DNA of 64,000 nt from Trichuris trichiura. Lineage: Eukaryota > Nematoda > Enoplea > Trichinellida > Trichuridae. The stretch lies in the NCBI GenBank assembly GCA_037903355.1, contig JBAJFE010000039.1, forward strand, positions 186,001 to 250,000, written 5' to 3'. Numbering within the stretch: position 1 is the first letter of the stretch; each line of letters begins with the position of its first letter. The notes beneath the pieces were generated by a model. That model was not told the DNA's origin. It searched no databases and saw nothing but the letters and a program-made list of their open reading frames with translations. Below are positions 58,901-64,000 of the stretch, one piece after another. Both the position numbers and the translations under genes were made by a program.

Positions 58901-61445
58901 GTCGTGCGCTTTGATGATTTTACTAAGCGAGAGTCTACGAAGATCAAGGTAAATTTTTTGTCGAGGTTGAGATGGAGTAATACTTTGCAGCGTGAACTTT
59001 TTTCAGTATGTGACTGACGGAATTTTGGTTAGAGAAATAATGAGAAATCCCCTACTCACTGAGTACAGGTAAATTACACTATGCAGATGCTGTGAGTCAG
59101 CAGACGTATTCTGCACCTGTTATTTTAGTGTTGTCATGGTAGATGAAGCTCATGAACGAAATGTCAATACAGACATTCTTCTCGGTTTGTTGCGCAAGGT
59201 AGGTTGTAATGTGTAATTTGGGCTCTCGCTATGCTTGCGTAGATTTTGGCAAAACGTAAGGATTTACGCCTGATAGTCTCATCGGCTACGCTAGACGCCG
59301 TAGAGTTTCGCCACTTTTTCAACCTCAATGCTACGGATGACCCAGCTCTTGACACAGCAACAATTATGTCCGTAGAAGGAAGATCTTTCCCAATAGACAT
59401 TTATTATACGAGGGGGTTTGTTTATTCGCTGTTAAAGTGCATGGCTGAAGTGCTCGTATGAAATTTTAGGTCTGTTCCAAACTACGTGAACGCCAGCGTG
59501 AAAGCTGCAATCCGAATCCACCGTTGCGAGCCATCAGGCGGTGACATTCTCATTTTTCTTACTGGCGAAGAAGAGGTGATCACCTGTTGTAATTTGCTAA
59601 AGGAGGAAAGTAAAACATTGGGAGACTGTGATAAGCTTTGGATAGTTCCAATATATGGAGCAATGCCGTTTAAAGAACAGGTAGCTGTTTTGTTGTTGTT
59701 CTTTCAACATTTACTCAGCTAGAGAAAACCTGTTTAGATCAAAGTGTTTGACTCCTGCCCTGCAGGCACTCGAAAAGTCGTTGTAGCTACAAACATAGCT
59801 GAGGCATCAGTAACTGTTCCCGGAATAGTTTACGGTATTATCTTACGTAATTTCGAACATTTTTAATGGCGGCCAGCTTTCAGTAATCGATTGCGGTTTC
59901 GTTAAACTTAGAGCAGTGCATCCACAGACAGGAATTGAATCGTTGGTCGTTGTACCAATCTCAAAGGCTTCCGCTGAGCAACGTGCTGGCAGAGCTGGTC
60001 GCATACGGTACGGGAAAGCGTACCGTCTCTATCCAGGCAACGGAACAAATTATACTGGAATGTCCTTTTTAGGCTAAAAAGCTCTGGTTTATTTTTAGAG
60101 TCAGAATTCGAGAAGTTAAGACCTTTCACGGTTCCGGAAATACAGCGCACAAACTTGGCTCCCGCTTTGTTGCAGCTGAAATCATTAGGCGTCGACAATG
60201 TGCTCAAATTCCACTACATATCCGTACGAGTTTATTTAGAGAATGCCAATTATTTTCTAGTAATTTTGTCACTTGTAGCGGCCCCCTTCATTTTCTATGA
60301 TCCGTGGGCTTGAACTGCTGAGAGCCTTGGGAGGTGAGCTTTTTGATCCTTAGAATTGTTAGCATTCTTTCCTCTTATAAGGTCTTGCATTCGCGCTTTG
60401 CAAGCTCATGCAGGTTTAATTTTGAAGCTGTACCTTTCATCCCAAAACTATTATTGTGTGTCTTTAGCAATCGATGATGATGGCGAATTGACTCAACCGC
60501 TGGGATACCAAATCGCAGAACTTCCTTTACCGCCCATGCATGCCAAAGCTCTACTAATGTCGGGTAGGACATAGGCATTTAATGTTTACTTCTAGTTGGA
60601 TGCTCTTTTTTAGGAAAGCTGGAATGCAGTGAAGAGATACTTTCCATTGTTGCCATGATGCAAATTCAAAACGTATTTTTGACTCCTGTTGGTCAGAAAC
60701 ATCGCGCTGTGAGTACGAGCCGCCTTTGGGTAATCGAAAATGGAGCTTTCTTTAGGAAATAATGAAGCGCAAGTTTTCAACTGAAGATGGCGACCACCTG
60801 ACCATGCTGAATGTGTTTACTTGTTTTAACGAGCGTGGCCGCGATATCCGTTGGTGCAAAGACCACTATGTCAACTATCGCGGCCTTTGCAGGGCAGTGG
60901 AAATTCGTCAGCAACTGTTGCATTTTTTAAAACGTTTCAAGGTACCGCTACTCAGCTGCAGAGGTTCGTACGAGCTTAAAGAACGCTGCTATCCGTTTGG
61001 AATGGACGAATTTTAGGACGCCTCGACTCGGAAGATCGCATAAAGCAAAGTTTGGTGTATGGATTTTTCAGCAATGCAGCCAAGTTGCACCACGACGGCA
61101 CTTACCGCACAATAAGGGAAGATTTCACGTTGAAAATATACAAAGGTTCGGCAATAATGTACCGCAAGGAATACCCTAAATGGTACGATATAATGTTGGC
61201 ACTAATGCTTTACGGCCGCTTTTTACTCGCTTTCTCAATTTAGGGTGATCTTCACGGAAGTTCTACAAGACTGCATGAGAGATATTTCAGTTATAGATTC
61301 AGAGTGGTTGTACGAATTGGTTCCGGAATATTATGAATACGGAACGGTCCGTGTTCTTTTTTCTAAGCTTAACTGTTGTCATTGTCTATTTCAGGTAAGG
61401 GAACGTGCTCTGAAACGGAAAATAGGAGACAGCGACGAAGAATGA
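55933..61445 (+). CDS. DHX35: DHX35, DEAH-box RNA helicase
   Basis: Eighteen exons join in frame to 707 residues (human 703). Exons 1-3 are 55933-56118, 56161-56253 and 56306-56380; exon 4 starts at 58844 after a 2.46-kb intron; the last is 61395-61445. Motifs in order: Walker [10 protein letters not shown] (81-89), EPRRVAAVT (Ia), VDEAHER (DEAH at 179-182), SSATLD (motif III, about 210-215), [12 protein letters not shown] (motif V) and QRAGRAGR (motif VI, 390-397), then winged-helix, ratchet and OB-fold parts including [10 protein letters not shown] and [15 protein letters not shown]35 is a nuclear DEAH helicase found with spliceosomes. The intron 60037-60098 has a GC donor (CCAG-GCAACG), which is the only choice that reproduces the conserved YRLYP-ESEFEKL junction. 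Identification over other DEAH helicases rests on the N-terminal NPGFIYST/LSxEQQR-like block and overall collinearity. Confidence 0.95.
56381..58843. other. 2.46-kb DHX35 intron
   Basis: By far the longest intron in DHX35 (others 40-90 bp). It lies between RRVAAVT and [10 protein letters not shown]. It contains open frames on both strands (for example 57353-57021 minus, 110 codons), but none has recognisable domain motifs. Likely expanded by inserted repeats that I could not name. Confidence 0.7.
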
Positions 61446-62100
61446 AATCCTTAAAAAATATTTTTCACGCTATGTATGAATATTCAAAGACGTCTAGTTA
61501 TTCAGGCGCTAATGGCGGGGTCAGATATGCCCTAAAAGCTCTGCTATTCTTGGCAGCAATAAAACGGGTCTTGGAAGCAATGAAAACCTATATATCAGTT
61601 GACAAAAAATATACATTTCATCGCATTATGTTCATCGACGACTCGGGACCATTCAAACCCAGTTTTTTTTTAATTTCAGCGCATGAATTAATATTAATTC
61701 ATTGTCTTTTCCTGATAAGAAACCGCCAAGCTTATGTATACGCAGTCTCATGCACAGACACAGGTTTAACAACTTAGGCTAGCACTATACTATACGTAGG
61801 TTTAAAAGTTTCCATTCCTTCATATTTCTTCCATGTCGGCATTCACTAACGTTTTGTTACGCCTTTCGTTTATTTCGATTAAGAGCCGCACATACCGTTG
61901 TTTCTGGCAACCCGCATATATGATGTAGTTCAGTTCTTTCGCATCTGTTCGTGTACGATGTATAAGGCGATCAAGTCCGTTTCAAGCCAATTCATCATTT
62001 TTAGTCTCTGGCATTTTTTGCGAACATCCGAAGTTTTCATCTTTAATTCATTCCACCTGTACGAACTGTTTCTGCACTACGATTTTCGTTTTGTCCCTGT
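61446..62100. other. Intergenic 3' of DHX35
   Basis: A possible DHX35 poly(A) signal AATAAA is at 61558-61563. Otherwise only unassigned frames are seen. Confidence 0.4.
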
Positions 62101-62401
62101 AAGCGGCATGCATCCACAGATGCAACTTTCGCAATTGACTAATTGTCTTTGGACCATTTGTCAGCTAATATATGAGTCACAAGAGATACTTTTCTTCATC
62201 AGTTTCACTGGTACTCTGAGCCAGCGGCTCGTAGTCAGCAGAGAAAGTGCGGACTGCTGGAGAACAGCAAGATTTTATCATTTCAGGTAAACTATCCTTG
62301 TCCATCCTCCAACCGAAATTGTTATGAAGAGCAATATTTGTGTCATGTATAATACTCTGCGAATATGAGTCAACTCGGCCATGTGACCAAAGTATCTTCA
62401 C
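62045..62401 (-). CDS. Possible minus-strand coding exons, unassigned
   Basis: Two minus-strand frames look coding. One (62401-62177) includes MDKDSLPEMIKSCCSPAV and FSADYEPLAQSTSETDEEK and is followed by a donor-like AAAGTATCT. The next, after an acceptor-like ATATTAG (about 62166), includes LTNGPKTISQLRKLHLWMHA and ends VQVE-stop. Their phases do not join by the obvious sites, so the model is open. They lie downstream of the Tudor gene on the same strand and could be a separate small gene or its continuation. Confidence 0.25.
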
Positions 62402-62918
62402 ATCAACGAAGAATAAATATGCTAAGCACTCCTAACTGCGTTCCACCAGTTGACAGAAGTGTAATGTAGCATCTTTTCAGAGCATAGCAAAAGGAGTGCC
62501 CTACCACGCTGCTATCAACGGTTGGACGATGATTAAAGGCAGTTGCACGTAAGTGGCATAATCTGAGGTCTACAAGCATGTGCAGTGCCAATTACGAACG
62601 TAACAACTTTGAAGATTCTGCTTATCCGCCGAAAAAAGGATGCCTAGCATCCTCACCTATGCAAAACTACCTTCAAATCCTATCAGCAAACTAAAAGTGG
62701 ATAGAGAAAAAATTTTAGCGCCAATGAGACTTGGAATGTTTATTAACTGATGGATGGCAAAACGGATTACCCACTGGACTGTCAAGGTTGAAAAGCATGT
62801 ACAAACAATTCAGACCAAACAGAGCAAGCGGCTACACTGAACAGGCATTCTAAATAAGGAGTTCAGATCAACTACTGTACGACCAATAACCGGAGCTGAC
62901 ATTGCACTTAATAACATA
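62402..62918. other. Intergenic, nothing recognised
   Basis: No supported gene or repeat in this stretch. Confidence 0.4.
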
Positions 62919-63831
62919 TCACCGCTGTAAAGCTGAAATTCGTTCCTTTGTTTTTGGATTAAACAGCTTGACAGTGCACCTGTCATAATCTTTCATTGTG
63001 ATTTGGACAGCAACCATGAAACCATACTTGGACACCTTTTCCAAACACTCTTCGTCACTGCCACCATAAAGACCGCCTAATTCCACTTTGCACATCAGAG
63101 ACAGAGGTGGTCGCTTGATCATTTTGACAGGCAGTTCTCTGATGGAACGAAACGGGCTTTCTACTGTGTAGCCATGGTCTACGCAGTGTACTGGCAGGCT
63201 TCCATGCTCTAGTACTGTTTTGCAGATGCGTCCACGCATCCACGTCTCCGACGCTTCACACAGTACGCAACAAGGCTTATCGGGGAAAATGGTATCTAAT
63301 TGAATTGTTGGTAATTCACGATAACATTCAGTCAAATATTTTTCCATCTTTTTGACCTCCCTGTCCCATTTCTGCGTTGTAATGAAGAAACGGTTAGGAG
63401 TTTCCCATTGGGATATTCTTGCAATAAACAGACCGTCACTTTCCTTTTCAATCTCATTCAAAAGAGACAACTGCTTGGGATACACGTCGTTTACATTGGT
63501 CGCATGCAAGTTTTCTTCTTCTCTCGCTGATAGCTGCACACTACCTGCACCTTCATCTAAATTCTCATTCTCGTCCCCCGGAGGCCGCGCAACACCTTTT
63601 TGACTTTTCGGTTTGTACTGCGAAGAACAATCCAGGCTACAAGAGCTAGAAGAACTCGAATCAATCTTTTTTTCAAGTTTAAATGCAGCCGTATTAGCCG
63701 TGGCATTCCCATTGCCTGAAACACGGATATTGGACAACTGCGTTAGTACACTCGCACCTACAATCCCTGCGTGAATGCTCTCCAAAAAGCTTCGGGCGTT
63801 GAGAATTACAGAAACCACTGCTTTTCTTCAT
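62919..63831 (-). CDS. Tudor-domain protein, two exons
   Basis: Exon 1 is 63831-63762 and exon 2 is 63715-62919, joined across a 46-bp intron (GTAGGT...TTTCAG) that preserves frame and gives 288 residues from ATG. Residues 24-100 are low-complexity and Ser-rich (a run of six serines), as in a disordered linker. From about 120 the chain fits an extended Tudor domain: FIARISQWETPNRFFITTQ (leading strand), a helix, LCEASETWMRGRIC (core start, Trp near 182), VHCVDHGYTVESPF (the DYGN-like position, here D-H-G-Y), IRELPVKMIKRPPLS and LMCKVELGGL. Extended Tudor domains bind dimethyl-arginine or form RNP-granule scaffolds, often in germline small-RNA pathways. Whether the aromatic cage is complete cannot be decided by eye. 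An acceptor-like TAG lies about 15 nt before the ATG. Confidence 0.8.
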
Positions 63832-64000
63832 TAGTTTTTCCTGCTAAACTGCTATGAGATAACGAGAGTAATAAATACAACTAGCAGTTGAGGTCCAACC
63901 TGTCTAGAGTTTTCTCTAACAGACAGCTGTCAGATAACGACAGATCAGAGCGTCCGGTTCGCAAAGCTGCTGCATTCGAAACGATCGGATGCAATCCATC
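63832..64000. other. Upstream of the Tudor gene
   Basis: Short end of the window. Presumed promoter or 5' region of the minus-strand Tudor gene. Nothing else recognised. Confidence 0.4.

Overview
The window reads as a compact invertebrate nuclear genome and fits a nematode best. Introns are mostly about 45-60 bp with GT...TTTYAG borders, genes are densely split into exons, and there are many small palindromic transposon relics. I lean to a basal, Trichuris-like (Dorylaimia) nematode. The reasons are the tiny introns, an intron-poor BPI/LBP-type secreted protein, and 3' splice-acceptor signals directly in front of several start codons (a possible sign of spliced-leader trans-splicing). This placement is inference.

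Layout. Positions 1-17000 are gene-poor. They hold a small secreted-protein gene with a damaged upstream paralogue (3.5-5.4 kb), one or two uncharacterised minus-strand ORFs (6.1-7.9 kb), a nest of DNA-transposon relics (palindromic element, mariner, Tigger; 8.5-9.6 kb), a LINE relic (13.5-14.0 kb) and palindromic repeats (15.6-16.6 kb). At 17.1-18.8 kb lies an intact 570-residue BPI/LBP-like secreted protein. Gypsy and Tigger fragments and a 300-bp palindrome follow. On the minus strand at 21.3-22.7 kb is a SAC3/GANP (MCM3AP-like) mRNA-export gene whose 5' end I could not close.

The centre of the window (24.8-50.3 kb, plus strand) is one very large gene for the catalytic subunit of DNA-dependent protein kinase (DNA-PKcs). 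It can be followed from HEAT-repeat exons through FAT and kinase domains to a C-terminus ending in TWHGWEPWM. Downstream are a LINE relic, then ATG7 (52.3-55.7 kb) and the DEAH-box helicase DHX35 (55.9-61.4 kb), a head-to-tail pair only 188 bp apart. A two-exon Tudor-domain gene on the minus strand (62.9-63.8 kb) closes the window.

Functionally the main genes are unrelated housekeeping systems: DNA double-strand-break repair (DNA-PKcs), mRNA export (SAC3), autophagy E1 enzyme (ATG7), spliceosome-associated helicase (DHX35) and a likely RNP/germline Tudor adaptor. The most notable single item is a full-length DNA-PKcs gene in what looks like a nematode, a lineage whose best-known member (C. 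elegans) lacks it. No tRNA, rRNA or CRISPR was recognised.
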